Shown here: piece after piece, positions 18,626-27,310 of the stretch
Layout: every line of letters starts with the position of its first letter
Position numbering within the stretch: the first letter of the stretch is position 1
Assembly (NCBI RefSeq): GCF_001613505.1
Contig: NZ_BDCM01000008.1
Location: 62,001-126,000, forward strand
DNA length: 64,000 nt
Origin: Nocardia mikamii NBRC 108933
Lineage (GTDB): Bacteria > Actinomycetota > Actinomycetes > Mycobacteriales > Mycobacteriaceae
Direction of reading: 5' to 3'
Program-made: the position numbers and the translations under genes
Notes under the pieces: model-generated
The model's input: only the letters and a program-made list of their open reading frames with translations
What the model was told of the DNA's origin: nothing
Database searches by the model: none

Positions 18626-19686
18626 CTTCGGGGCCGATACTCGTCACCGGTGCGTTCGGTCTGGTCGGCACCGCGCTGGTGCGCACCCTCGCCGCACGCG
18701 GGACCCGCGTGGTCGCCACCGACCTCGACATCCCGGCCAACCGCCGCACCGCGCGGGAGTTCACCGGTGCCGGCGTGGAGGTGCGGTGGGCGGATCTGAC
18801 CGTGCCACAGCAGGTTCGCGAGCTGCTGCGATCGGTGCGCCCGAGCGCGATCGTCCATCTCGCCGCGATCATCCCGCCGGTCTGTTACCAGCGCCGCGGC
18901 CTCGCCCGCGCCGTCAACGTGGGGGCCACCGCCACACTGCTCGACGCCGCGGCCGAGCTCACCACGCCGCCGAGGTTCGCACTCGCGTCGAGTATCGCGG
19001 TCTACGGCGCCCGCAATCCGCATCGGTCCGGCGGACTGCTCACGCCGGACACCCCGGTGCGGCCGACGGATCTGTACGGCGCGCACAAGGCGGAGGCCGA
19101 ACAGCTGGTGCGGGCGTCACGGCTGGAGTGGGTGATCCTGCGGCTCGGTGGCGTACTCACCGTCGAGCCGATGCTCGGCCTGGACGCGGACATGCTCGCC
19201 TTCGAGGCGGCGCTGCCGGCCGACGGGCGGATCAATACGGTCGACGTGCGCGATGTGGCCGCCGCGTTCACGGCCGCGACCGCCACCCCGTCCGCGCGCG
19301 AGGTCTTCCTCATCGGCGGTGATGCGTCACATCGGCTGCGCCAGAGCGATATCGGTGCTTCGATCGCCGCCGCCTCCGGGTTGCCGGGGGCCATCCCGCG
19401 CGGACTGGACGGGGATCCGGACAGCGATGCGGACTGGTTCGCCACCGACTGGATGGATACCGGGCGCTCGCAGGAAGCGCTGCGCTTCCAGCATTACTCC
19501 TTCCCGGAGATGCTCGCCGAAATCCGTTCCAGGACTGGAAAATTGCGGTTCGTCGCCCGCCCGTTCGGTCCGGTGGTGCGCTGGTATCTCGGCCGGTTGT
19601 CGCCGTACCGTGACGGCTCGCGGACAGTCGCCGACCCGTGGGGTGCGATCCGCGCGCGGCTGGGTGATCCGGAACCGGATCGCTGA
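18622..19686 (+). CDS. NAD-dependent epimerase/dehydratase family protein
   Basis: 354 residues. The start is the ATG overlapping the stop of the previous gene. Extended SDR: GAFGLVG at residues 10-16 for NAD binding, a VHLAAIIPP stretch, Ser in ASSIAVYG and YGAHK with the catalytic Tyr-Lys pair. The C-terminal region is substrate-specific and unassigned. Translational coupling to the upstream DapB-like oxidoreductase suggests they act on related substrates; members of this family include 3-beta-HSD-like and sugar-nucleotide enzymes. Confidence 0.82.
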   Translation: MTSGPILVTGAFGLVGTALVRTLAARGTRVVATDLDIPANRRTAREFTGAGVEVRWADLTVPQQVRELLRSVRPSAIVHLAAIIPPVCYQRRGLARAVNVGATATLLDAAAELTTPPRFALASSIAVYGARNPHRSGGLLTPDTPVRPTDLYGAHKAEAEQLVRASRLEWVILRLGGVLTVEPMLGLDADMLAFEAALPADGRINTVDVRDVAAAFTAATATPSAREVFLIGGDASHRLRQSDIGASIAAASGLPGAIPRGLDGDPDSDADWFATDWMDTGRSQEALRFQHYSFPEMLAEIRSRTGKLRFVARPFGPVVRWYLGRLSPYRDGSRTVADPWGAIRARLGDPEPDR

Positions 19687-19737
19687 TCACCGTTGAGCTC
19701 CGGACGCGATCCCCGTCTGGAGCTCACCGGGCGGACG

Positions 19738-19968
19738 TCATCGATAGATGATCCGTGTCGCGACGTGGTGGACCGAGCAGGTGCCGCTGTGTAGTGAGTA
19801 GCCCATGCTCGCGGTCAGCACCGTCCCCAGATAGACGGCCTCCAGTGCCTTCAGGCGCTCAGGATCGACGTCGGAGCCGGTCGCCGCGCGAATGCGACGC
19901 CGGATTTCCGGCGTGATCAGGGTCCGGGTACTCGCGACGTCGAACGAGCTGTGCGGTGTTGTCGCCAT
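19738..19968 (-). CDS. Small hypothetical protein
   Basis: 76 residues from the ATG at 19968 (MATTPHSSFDV), with a purine-rich GGAGGGGAAG about 11 bp upstream. No domain is recognised. The middle (residues 15-40) is basic and helical, and the C terminus contains one Cys and paired His residues. Upstream lie a CCTCCG-gta-CGGAGG inverted repeat at 19986-20000 and the 10-mer TGTCCAGACA, which suggests it is regulated. The frame could be spurious. Confidence 0.45.
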   Translation of the reverse strand: MATTPHSSFDVASTRTLITPEIRRRIRAATGSDVDPERLKALEAVYLGTVLTASMGYSLHSGTCSVHHVATRIIYR

Positions 19969-20131
19969 AGCGTGTCGCTTCTTCCCCTCCGGTACGGAGG
20001 AAGTGGCTGAAATCCTGGGTGCCACGGAGGTGGACACCTGTCTGGACAATATTACACTTCGACGCGTACCGCAAAGTCCGACGGCCCCGTCGCCGTGCTG
20101 CTGCGGGGCCCGTCAATCCCGTGAGTGACCG

Positions 20132-20280
20132 ATGACCGACGAAGAGCAGGCAATCATCTATTTCGCCGCACTGTGGCTGCCGACGGCGGGCCGCCCGACG
20201 AGAAGATCCTCGTGCGATTCGGCATGAGCGAGCAGCGATTCCGCGCTCGGCTCGCAGGCGTCGTCGCCGACCGTGGCACG
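20132..20280 (+). pseudogene. Frameshifted small conserved actinobacterial gene
   Basis: ATG at 20132 opens a frame reading MTDEEQAIIYFAALWLP. After about position 20182 a plausible continuation, GPPDEKILVRFGMSEQRF, lies one frame over. Restoring a single base there joins the two into a compact helical protein of a type common in actinobacteria (small helix-turn-helix-like hypotheticals with a PPDE-x-ILVRFGM core). In the first frame translation stops soon after. The 3' limit is unclear because the second frame runs on antisense to the TetR gene. It could be true decay or a sequencing error. Confidence 0.5.
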
Positions 20281-20359
20281 AGTGTGGATCGCGCGTGGCG
20301 GCAGCGAGCCGCGATGCGTAATGGTCTGCGCGGCGAAAGGCCAGCGCGTCACCGTGGAT

Positions 20360-20947
20360 CTACGTGTCGTCGTCCAAGAGGGCACGCAGCGCCGAGTTGG
20401 CGACCTGCCGCAACTCGTCGCGGCCGCGCCCGGCCGCGGCCTGCACAGCGATGCCGTCGGAGATGGTGTGGACGAGTGCGGCCAGGATCGCCGGATTGTG
20501 GCGAGAGGGCAAGTCGGTGGCCTGCTCGAGCCGCCGGCGCAGGGCCGCCTCGCCGGCTTTGCGTACCGTGACGGCGTCCTGGTGTGCGGCGTGCGCGTCG
20601 GGTCCGCAGGCTTGAACGGTCTTGACGCACAGGCAACCATGCGGCGTGCTGTCGCCTGCGGTGAGGTCGACGGCTCCGTGGATCAGTCGCTCGACGACCT
20701 CGCGGCCGGTCGGCGCGTTCAGTGCGGCGGCGGCGTAGGCGCCCGGGCCGTCGAGGTAGCGGGCGAGCACCTTGCCGAACAGTTCCTCCTTGTTGCCGAA
20801 GGCGGCATAGAGGCTGGGCTTGTTGATGCCCATCGCCGTGGTCAGGTCGGTCAACGAGGTGCCTTCGAAGCCGTTGCGCCAGAACGCCTCCACTGCGCGG
20901 TCGAGCGCGGTGTCTGTGTCGAACGAGCGGGGGCGTCCGCCGGGCAT
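20360..20947 (-). CDS. TetR/AcrR-family regulator
   Basis: 195 residues. The N-terminal helix-turn-helix spans about residues 10-55 (FDTDTALDRAVEAFWRNGFEGTSLTDLTTAMGINKPSLYAAFGNKEELF). The C-terminal domain, with GCLCV near residue 105, is of the TetR_C type often linked to xenobiotic or redox control. It is divergent from the Gfo/Idh/MocA oxidoreductase gene, with two copies of TACC-N4-GGTA between them, so it probably represses that gene and itself. Confidence 0.9.
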   Translation of the reverse strand: MPGGRPRSFDTDTALDRAVEAFWRNGFEGTSLTDLTTAMGINKPSLYAAFGNKEELFGKVLARYLDGPGAYAAAALNAPTGREVVERLIHGAVDLTAGDSTPHGCLCVKTVQACGPDAHAAHQDAVTVRKAGEAALRRRLEQATDLPSRHNPAILAALVHTISDGIAVQAAAGRGRDELRQVANSALRALLDDDT

Positions 20948-20978
20948 GGAGTCCTCCGGTGTCGTCTGCGAATTTTTT

Positions 20979-21042
20979 TACCTATCGGTACATTACCCAT
21001 TGCGCGAGGATGTCACGCCCTCTAGTTTCTTACCGAAAGGTA
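20979..21042. promoter_or_regulatory. Two TACC-N4-GGTA operators in the TetR/oxidoreductase divergon
   Basis: TACCTATCGGTA lies at 20979-20990 and TACCGAAAGGTA at 21031-21042, both between the TetR start (20947) and the oxidoreductase start (21064). The shared 4-bp palindromic arms and identical spacing suggest binding by the TetR-family product. The intervening stretch is unusually AT-rich, with a run of seven T at 20973-20979, fitting a promoter. Confidence 0.6.
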
Positions 21043-21063
21043 TAGAACTGGAGGGCGGAATTC

Positions 21064-22143
21064 ATGATCCGAGTCGGAGTTGTCGGAGCCAGCGGTTGGG
21101 CGGGTAACTCACACCTGCCGGCGCTCGCAGCGCTCGAGGAGTTCGACGTGACCGCGGTCGCGACCACGAATCAGGCCAGCGCGGACCGGGCGGCCGCCGC
21201 TCACGGCGTACGGCACGCCTTCGCCGACGCGGGCGAACTCGTCGCGCAGCCCGAGGTCGACGTGGTCGTCGTCTCGGTGAAGGCATCCGGGCACGCCGCC
21301 GTGATCAAGGCAGCGCTCGCCGCTGGTAAGCACGTCGTGTCCGAGTGGCCGCTGGGCATCGACGCCGACGAAGCGGGCGAGCTGACCGAGGCCGCCACCG
21401 CTGCCGGCGTGGTTCACGCGGTCGTCCTGCAGGGCCACCATTCCCCGAACGCCCGCTTCGTCGCGGACCTACTGGCCGACGACCGGATCGGCACGCTCGA
21501 ATCGGTCGCGCTGGTGGCGGAAGGCGCCCCCTGGGGCGGCAGTCGAATACGGCCGAACCTGGTGTTCGGCCTCGACCCTTCGGAGGGCACCGACATCCTC
21601 ACCATCATGGCCGGTCACTTCCTGGCCACACTCGAATGTGTCGCGGGCCCACTGACCGAAGTCTCCGCACGGCTGCCGCGCACGCACGACCGGGTGCTCA
21701 TCGCCGGGACGCAGCAGTCGGTGCCCAACGCCACACCCAGCCACGTGCTGTTGCACGGACTGCTGGCCGGCGGCGCCACCACATCGGTCGCCGTGCACGG
21801 CGGCAACGGACCCGCCCGGTACGGATTCCGCCTCGAGCTCGTCGGCAGCGACGCCACGTTGACCGCCACACCGACCCAGCCCGGGACGTTCATCCACTGG
21901 GGCGACTGGGACATCCGGATCGGCGACGAGACCCTGGCTGTCCCCGACACCTATCGCACCGTCCCGGCCGGAGTGCGGTCCGGCCCACCGGCCAATGTCG
22001 CCGCGCTGTACCAGGAGGTCGCCCGAGCCATCACCGAAGCCCGGCAACCACATCCCAGCTTCGAGACCGCCCTGCGACACCACCGGCTCCTCGCCGCCAT
22101 CGAACAGTCGGCAGCCGACGGAATGCTTCGGCGCCTCTCGTAA
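21064..22143 (+). CDS. Gfo/Idh/MocA-family oxidoreductase
   Basis: 359 residues; GGAGGGCGG precedes the ATG. The N-terminal Rossmann fold (IRVGVVGASGWAGNSHLPAL) and the VSEWPLG motif near residue 96, the EKP-equivalent of the family, are clear. The C-terminal beta-sheet substrate domain follows. The likely reaction is NAD(P)-dependent oxidation or reduction of a sugar, inositol or similar polyol. It is probably repressed by the divergent TetR protein. The nearby alpha-galactosidase gene makes a sugar substrate attractive but does not prove it. Confidence 0.88.
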   Translation: MIRVGVVGASGWAGNSHLPALAALEEFDVTAVATTNQASADRAAAAHGVRHAFADAGELVAQPEVDVVVVSVKASGHAAVIKAALAAGKHVVSEWPLGIDADEAGELTEAATAAGVVHAVVLQGHHSPNARFVADLLADDRIGTLESVALVAEGAPWGGSRIRPNLVFGLDPSEGTDILTIMAGHFLATLECVAGPLTEVSARLPRTHDRVLIAGTQQSVPNATPSHVLLHGLLAGGATTSVAVHGGNGPARYGFRLELVGSDATLTATPTQPGTFIHWGDWDIRIGDETLAVPDTYRTVPAGVRSGPPANVAALYQEVARAITEARQPHPSFETALRHHRLLAAIEQSAADGMLRRLS

Positions 22144-22182
22144 CCGACATTCCCTGTGACATCGAGATTCGGTCGGGGGACA

Positions 22183-23580
22183 TCACGCGGCGGGAGTGAT
22201 CCTCAGCAGCACCACGCCGTGGGCGGGGATGTCCGGCGCGACGATACGGCCGTCGGTCACCGTCGTCGTCGCGGCCCAGATGTCGTGCACGGTGTACGAC
22301 CGCGCCTGTGCGAGACCGGCTTCGGAGGCGCTGGTCGCGAGGGTCAGCGGCTGGTCGCCGGGGTTGAGCAGGGCCACGGCGACCGAACCATCGGACAGAG
22401 GTTTGGTGAGGATCCGGTCCTCGTGAGGCAGCGGCACCGCGGGCGCCACCCGCGGATCCTGGTCGATGGCGATGACACCGGCGTCGGTGAGCACGGCACG
22501 TGTGGGCTCGCTCATCGTGCGGACATCGTTTCCCGCGATGAGCGGCGCGGACAGCATCGCCCACAGCGACAGGTGCGCCTTTTGCTCGGCGGGCGAGAGG
22601 GTGCGTGGATTTCGCAGCAGCGCCAGCGTTTCCGGGGAGATTCCCAAACGGCGGGCCAGGTAGGCGGTCTCGTCGGCGCTGAGTGCCGGGCGCCGAACAG
22701 CGGTTCCGGGCAGGCCGTCCAGATGAGCACCGAGAAATTGCGACATCGACTGTCCGACGACCAGCATGTCCGGGTCGGGCCAGTAGCCCGGACGGCCGGG
22801 CCGGGCGCGGAGTGCGGCGTCTGCCTCGTCGGCGACACCGCGGACCGTCGTGGTGTCGAATCCGCCGATATCCGGTTCGGAAAAGGTGTTGCGCCACATC
22901 GGGATCAGATCGTCGGAGCTGCGAGCCGAATTGGCGACGGCCGACCAGTCGTACTCGACACCGGCGTGGGCGTCGGCGGAACTGTTCGGATTGATCATGT
23001 AGACGATGCCACGTCCGGTCGATCGCAGCGCGTCGCGCATCCGGGCGAAATCACGAACCTGCTCCTCGTGATTCGCGTCGGTCCGGCACCAGTCGTATTT
23101 GAGCAGGTCGACACCCCAGTCGGCGAATCGCCGCGCATCCTGCAACTCGTGGCCGCGGCTCGCGGTCGCCGGGGTCTGCCCGCAGATCTCGTTGAAGGGA
23201 CTGGAATACAGCCCCAGAGACATCCCGTGTCGATGGGCGTACGCGGCCACGGCGGCGATGCCGTGCGGGAACCGGACCGGATCCGCGACGAGCTCGCCCG
23301 ACGAATCCCGCTGCGGGGCAGCCCAGCCCGCGTCGAGGTCGACGTAGCGATAGCCGGCATCGCGCATCCCGTCCGACACCATCGCGTCGATCGTCTCGCG
23401 CACCGATTGCTCGGTCAGCGCTATTCCGGAATCCCAGGAATTCCACCCCATCGGGGCGGTCGCTCGCACGGGGGCCGGATCGAGCACGGGCGGACTCATC
23501 GCGCTCCCGGTCGTCGCCGCAGCCACCGCGACGACACCCGCCACGAGCGGTGCGAGCCGGATCACGCCGGCGCGTCTCAC
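22183..23580 (-). CDS. Secreted GH27 alpha-galactosidase-like glycoside hydrolase
   Basis: 465 residues with an N-terminal signal peptide (about 1-27). GH27 landmarks: MGWNSW at 44-49, YRYVDLDAGW, LLKYDWC with the nucleophile Asp163, a candidate acid/base Asp223 in SARSSDD, and WPDPDML. A C-terminal beta-sandwich follows. The enzyme would release terminal alpha-galactose, or a related alpha-sugar, outside the cell. The start overlaps the stop of the upstream dienelactone-hydrolase-like lipoprotein gene by 4 bp, so the two secreted proteins are translationally coupled. Confidence 0.9.
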   Translation of the reverse strand: MRRAGVIRLAPLVAGVVAVAAATTGSAMSPPVLDPAPVRATAPMGWNSWDSGIALTEQSVRETIDAMVSDGMRDAGYRYVDLDAGWAAPQRDSSGELVADPVRFPHGIAAVAAYAHRHGMSLGLYSSPFNEICGQTPATASRGHELQDARRFADWGVDLLKYDWCRTDANHEEQVRDFARMRDALRSTGRGIVYMINPNSSADAHAGVEYDWSAVANSARSSDDLIPMWRNTFSEPDIGGFDTTTVRGVADEADAALRARPGRPGYWPDPDMLVVGQSMSQFLGAHLDGLPGTAVRRPALSADETAYLARRLGISPETLALLRNPRTLSPAEQKAHLSLWAMLSAPLIAGNDVRTMSEPTRAVLTDAGVIAIDQDPRVAPAVPLPHEDRILTKPLSDGSVAVALLNPGDQPLTLATSASEAGLAQARSYTVHDIWAATTTVTDGRIVAPDIPAHGVVLLRITPAA

Positions 23581-24479
23581 CCGAGATATTGCGCGTACCA
23601 GTCGGTGACGCGCTGCCAGGCGGCGGCGGCCGCGGTGGGCTGATAGTTCGGGCCGGTGTCGTTGAAGAACGCGTGTTTGGCATCGTCGGCGACGAAGATC
23701 TCGTGCGGCACGCCGGCTCGGTTCAACGCCGCCTCGGCCGCGGGGCGGGTGGCGTCGACGCGGGTGTCGAGCGCGCCGTAGACGGCCAGGACCGCACTCG
23801 CGGTGGTGATCTCACCGCCCTCGGGGTACGGACCGTAGAACGGCGTGGCCGCGGCCAGCTCCCGGGTGCCGTGGGTGAGCAGCAGCCAGGTGAGACCGCC
23901 GCCGAAACAGAAACCCGTGGCGCCCAGCTTCTTTCCCGGCACCCGGCGTCCCAGTTCCGCCAGTCCGGACTGGAGATCGGCGAGGAAACGGTCCTGGGGT
24001 GCCTTGCCCAGAGCCGCGGTGGCGGCGGCCGGGTCGGTGAAGGTGGCGGTACCGCCCTCTTCGGAGAGCAGGTCCACCGCGAGCGCGGAATATCCGATTC
24101 CGGCGAAACGTCCGGCGACGGAACGGATGTGATCGGTGAGGCCCTTGTTCTCGTGGATCACCAGGACTGCGCCCCGAGGTTGCGCCGCGGCGGCCCAGGC
24201 GGCCTGCAGGGTGCGGCCGTCGGGTCCGGGGAAGGTGATCGCGCTCGGCTGGACCGCGGTCGCGGTGCCCGGCGGTGGCGCGGAACTCGCCGGCGCGGTC
24301 GGTCCCGTGGTCCCGGCCGAGGTGCCGGACCGCTGCGCGCAGGCGGCCAGCAGCGCCACCGCGGCCGGGGTGCCGAGCCCCAGCAGGCTCAACCGTCGCA
24401 GCGCCTCCCGGCGGCTGAGCAGGCCCTCGGCATGGTCGGTGCCGATCTCCTCTGCGATATAGCGCTGCAGCGGCGTCAT
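23577..24479 (-). CDS. Dienelactone-hydrolase-family lipoprotein
   Basis: 300 residues from ATG 24479; a GTG six codons upstream is the alternative. Residues 1-30 are a cytosolic-looking leader ending in a twin-arginine-like SRREALRRL. A hydrophobic helix and a lipobox-like LLAAC follow, so export and lipidation are likely. The alpha/beta-hydrolase domain has the DLH nucleophile Cys in FCFGGG, Asp in ALDTRVD and His in AKHAFFND. The substrate is unknown, since DLH-fold lipoproteins are diverse. It is the first gene of the two-gene unit with the GH27 enzyme. Confidence 0.85.
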   Translation of the reverse strand: MTPLQRYIAEEIGTDHAEGLLSRREALRRLSLLGLGTPAAVALLAACAQRSGTSAGTTGPTAPASSAPPPGTATAVQPSAITFPGPDGRTLQAAWAAAAQPRGAVLVIHENKGLTDHIRSVAGRFAGIGYSALAVDLLSEEGGTATFTDPAAATAALGKAPQDRFLADLQSGLAELGRRVPGKKLGATGFCFGGGLTWLLLTHGTRELAAATPFYGPYPEGGEITTASAVLAVYGALDTRVDATRPAAEAALNRAGVPHEIFVADDAKHAFFNDTGPNYQPTAAAAAWQRVTDWYAQYLG

Positions 24480-24537
24480 ACCGGCCAGCGTAGCCACGGC
24501 ACCTGGGTATCGGCAGACCTACGGCGAACCGGCGCCC

Positions 24538-25359
24538 TCACTCCGGTTCGGTGACGAAGTCGATCAGCTGTTCCACCGCGCCCAGCAGCGGCGCTTCCAG
24601 ATCGCGGAAGTTGTCGACGGCGTTGTAGACCCGTCGCCAGCCCTCCGACGGGGTGCCCCAGCCGAGACGGCGGCAGACGCCGGTCTTCCAGTCCTCACCG
24701 CGCGGCACCTGCGGCCAGGCCTCGATGCCGACGGCCTGCGGTCGCACCGCCTGCCAGATATCGATATAGGGGTGCCCGGTCACCAGGACGTGCGGGCCGA
24801 GGCCGGTGGTCAGATTCGTCTCCTTGGAGCCGGTGACCAGGTGGTCGACCAGCACTCCGACCCGCCGGCCGGGTTCCGGGCCGAAGTCGGTCAGCCGCGC
24901 GGCCAGATGGTCGAGGCCTTCCAGATGCTCCACGACCACGCCCTCGACGCGCAGATCGTGTCCCCAGACGCGTTCCACCAGCGCCGCGTCGTGCACGCCC
25001 TCGACCCAGATCCGGCTGGCGCGCGCCACGCGGGCGCGCAGCCCCTCCACGCGGGTGGACCCCGACGCGGACCGCGTGGGGGCGGCCGGCGCGGTCGCCT
25101 TCGGCCGCACCAGCGTCACCGGCTGCCCGTCGATCAGGAACGCCGCCTCACGCAAGGCGAACAGCCGGACCCGGCCGCCGCGGTCCTCGAGTTTGACGAA
25201 CTCGCCGTCGTAGGTGCGCTCGAAACCGACCACGGCGCCGCAGAATCCGCTGGCCGCGTCCTCGGCGACGAGGTCGCGTTCGGCCACCACCTGCGGTACC
25301 GCGCGCTTGCGGGTTCGAGCGTGTCCGGAATAGATGTCACCGTATTCGCGCGCACTCAC
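24538..25359 (-). CDS. DUF3097 family protein
   Basis: 273 residues from a GTG at 25359 (MSAREYGDIYSG). The upstream continuation of the frame is antisense to nfeD and is not real. The sequence follows the actinobacterial DUF3097 family, including RIWVEGVHDAALVERVWG, VLVDHLVTGSKE, VLVTGHPYIDIWQAV and GWGTPSEGWRRV. The EGVHDAAL and VDHL segments resemble a TOPRIM-like core with acidic residues, so a nucleic-acid role is possible. The function is not established. It diverges from nfeD. Confidence 0.85.
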   Translation of the reverse strand: MSAREYGDIYSGHARTRKRAVPQVVAERDLVAEDAASGFCGAVVGFERTYDGEFVKLEDRGGRVRLFALREAAFLIDGQPVTLVRPKATAPAAPTRSASGSTRVEGLRARVARASRIWVEGVHDAALVERVWGHDLRVEGVVVEHLEGLDHLAARLTDFGPEPGRRVGVLVDHLVTGSKETNLTTGLGPHVLVTGHPYIDIWQAVRPQAVGIEAWPQVPRGEDWKTGVCRRLGWGTPSEGWRRVYNAVDNFRDLEAPLLGAVEQLIDFVTEPE

Positions 25360-25537
25360 CCGGCCGAAACTACCTGTTCCCCTTGCCGTTCGGCGGGAGG
25401 CCAGGCCCCGACCGGCGGTGCGGTCCGGCCGACGACGGCTCGCGCCCACCGGATCTGGACCGGTGACCGGCGTGTTTCCACTCCGACTCGTCCCGCTAAA
25501 GGCGCGGAAAAACGGACAGGCACGGTACGGTTGACTT

Positions 25538-25969
25538 GTGGCCGCAATCGTATGGCTGGTCGCGGGAATTCTGCTCGCCGCAGCCGAGATGCTCACCGGT
25601 GACTTCACGCTGCTCATGTTGGGCGGCGCGGCGTTGATCACCGCGGGGGTTGCCGGGATCGCGCAGACGTCGGTGGTGATCGACGCCGTGGTGTTCGCGA
25701 TCTCCGCCATCGGGCTGCTGTTCGTCGTTCGCCCGATGTTGTTGCGCCGCTTCGCAACTCCACCGCCCACGCCGACCAATGTCGACGCGTTGCCGGGGAA
25801 GACCGCGAAGGTGCTGGAAGCGGTGAACGAGAACAGCGGTCAGGTGAAGATCGGTGGCGAAGTGTGGAGCGCACGCCCGTTCGACCCGGCCGATGAGTAT
25901 GCCGAGGGTGAGACCGTCTACGTCATGAAGATCGACGGCGCGCACGCCGTTGTCTGGAAGGGGCCGTAA
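25538..25969 (+). CDS. NfeD-family membrane protein
   Basis: 143 residues from a GTG start. Two or three membrane helices (about 2-20, 25-43 and 45-64) are followed by a C-terminal OB-fold (residues 85-143: ALPGKTAKVLEAV, SGQVKIGGEVWSAR). Short NfeD proteins pair with SPFH/stomatin proteins and help form ordered membrane platforms. Its stop overlaps the SPFH start by one base (TAATG), the standard arrangement. The pair matches M. tuberculosis Rv1487-Rv1488 in order. Confidence 0.92.
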   Translation: MAAIVWLVAGILLAAAEMLTGDFTLLMLGGAALITAGVAGIAQTSVVIDAVVFAISAIGLLFVVRPMLLRRFATPPPTPTNVDALPGKTAKVLEAVNENSGQVKIGGEVWSARPFDPADEYAEGETVYVMKIDGAHAVVWKGP

Positions 25970-27210
25970 TGGCTGTACTGATCGTCGCGATCGTCATCGT
26001 GGTGCTGGTCGCGGTGGTGGTCTTCAAGTCGATCGCGCTGGTACCGCAGGCCGAGGCCGCGGTGATCGAGCGGCTGGGCAGATATTCGCGCACCGTATCG
26101 GGCCAGTTGACATTCCTGGTCCCGTTCGCCGACCGGATCCGCGCGAAGGTCGACCTGCGCGAGCGGGTCGTGTCGTTCCCGCCGCAGCCGGTGATCACCC
26201 AGGACAACCTCACCGTGCAGATCGACTCGGTGGTGTATTTCCAGGTCACCAGCCCGCAGGCCGCGGTCTACGAGATCAGTAACTACATCGCCGCGGTCGA
26301 GCAGCTGACCATCACCACCCTGCGCAACGTGGTCGGCGGCATGACCCTGGAGGAGACGCTGACCTCCCGCGACCAGATCAACTCGCAGCTGCGCGGCGTC
26401 CTCGACGAGGCGACCGGCCGCTGGGGCCTGCGGGTGGCGCGAGTGGAATTGAAGGCCATCGATCCGCCGCCGTCGATTCAGGAATCGATGGAGAAGCAGA
26501 TGAAGGCCGATCGTGAGAAGCGCGCGATGATCCTCACCGCGGAAGGTAACCGCGAGGCGCAGATCAAGACGGCCGAGGGTGCCAAGCAGTCCCAGATCCT
26601 GGCGGCCGAGGGCTCCAAGCAGTCGGCCATTCTGTCCGCCGAAGGTGAGCGGCAGAGCCGGATCCTGCGTGCCCAGGGTGAACGCGCCGCGGCCTACCTG
26701 CAGGCTCAGGGCCAGGCCAAGGCGATCGAAAAGGTCTTCGCCGCAATCAAATCCGGCAAACCGACCCCGGAACTGCTCGCCTACCAGTACATGCAGACGC
26801 TGCCGCTGGTGGCGAAGGGCGACGCCAACAAGGTGTGGATGGTGCCCAGCGACTTCGGTAAGGCGCTGGAAGGGTTCGCCCGCAATTTCGGCACGCAGGG
26901 CGAGGACGGCGTCTTCCGCTACGAGCCCAGCGACGACGGCGCCGCGGGCACACCCGACGACGACGCCGACGAAGTGGCCGATTGGTTCGACATCAAGACC
27001 GATCCGGCAGCCGAGCGGGCGGTGCGCGCGGCCGAGGCCGCGGCGGCGACACCGGTCGATTCGCCGCTGATCGCGCCCAATCAGCCCCGGCATCTGCCGC
27101 CGCAGAGCGCTCCCATTCCGCCGTCGCCCCCCGCGCAGCAGCAACCGGCGCCGCGCCCCGGCGATGCGGGCGGGCGGCCGTGGCAGCCGCCGGAGTATCC
27201 GGGACGTTGA
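25969..27210 (+). CDS. SPFH/Band 7 (stomatin-like) protein
   Basis: 413 residues. An N-terminal hydrophobic anchor (1-22) is followed by the Band 7 domain (about 22-200; PQAEAAVIERLGRYSRT, DNLTVQIDSVVYFQVT, RDQINSQLRGVLDEAT). A long coiled coil with an E/Q/A repeat spans about 180-260. The C-terminal ~100 residues are Pro/Ala/Gln-rich and probably unstructured. The protein would oligomerise on the inner face of the membrane with NfeD. The disordered tail is longer than in typical stomatins. Confidence 0.92.
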   Translation: MAVLIVAIVIVVLVAVVVFKSIALVPQAEAAVIERLGRYSRTVSGQLTFLVPFADRIRAKVDLRERVVSFPPQPVITQDNLTVQIDSVVYFQVTSPQAAVYEISNYIAAVEQLTITTLRNVVGGMTLEETLTSRDQINSQLRGVLDEATGRWGLRVARVELKAIDPPPSIQESMEKQMKADREKRAMILTAEGNREAQIKTAEGAKQSQILAAEGSKQSAILSAEGERQSRILRAQGERAAAYLQAQGQAKAIEKVFAAIKSGKPTPELLAYQYMQTLPLVAKGDANKVWMVPSDFGKALEGFARNFGTQGEDGVFRYEPSDDGAAGTPDDDADEVADWFDIKTDPAAERAVRAAEAAAATPVDSPLIAPNQPRHLPPQSAPIPPSPPAQQQPAPRPGDAGGRPWQPPEYPGR

Positions 27211-27310
27211 CGGGGTAACCGTATTTCAGCGATGATCCGAATGCCGGTCCGCGAATCACGCGGGCCGGCATTCGAATGTCGGTGCAGGGCACGCGGACTC
27301 GGGGGTGGGC

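Noticed and set aside
20125-20571. Intact 148-residue plus-strand gene
   Set aside because: Its N-terminus is out of frame with the conserved start, and its second half is antisense to the TetR gene. A frameshifted small gene explains it better.
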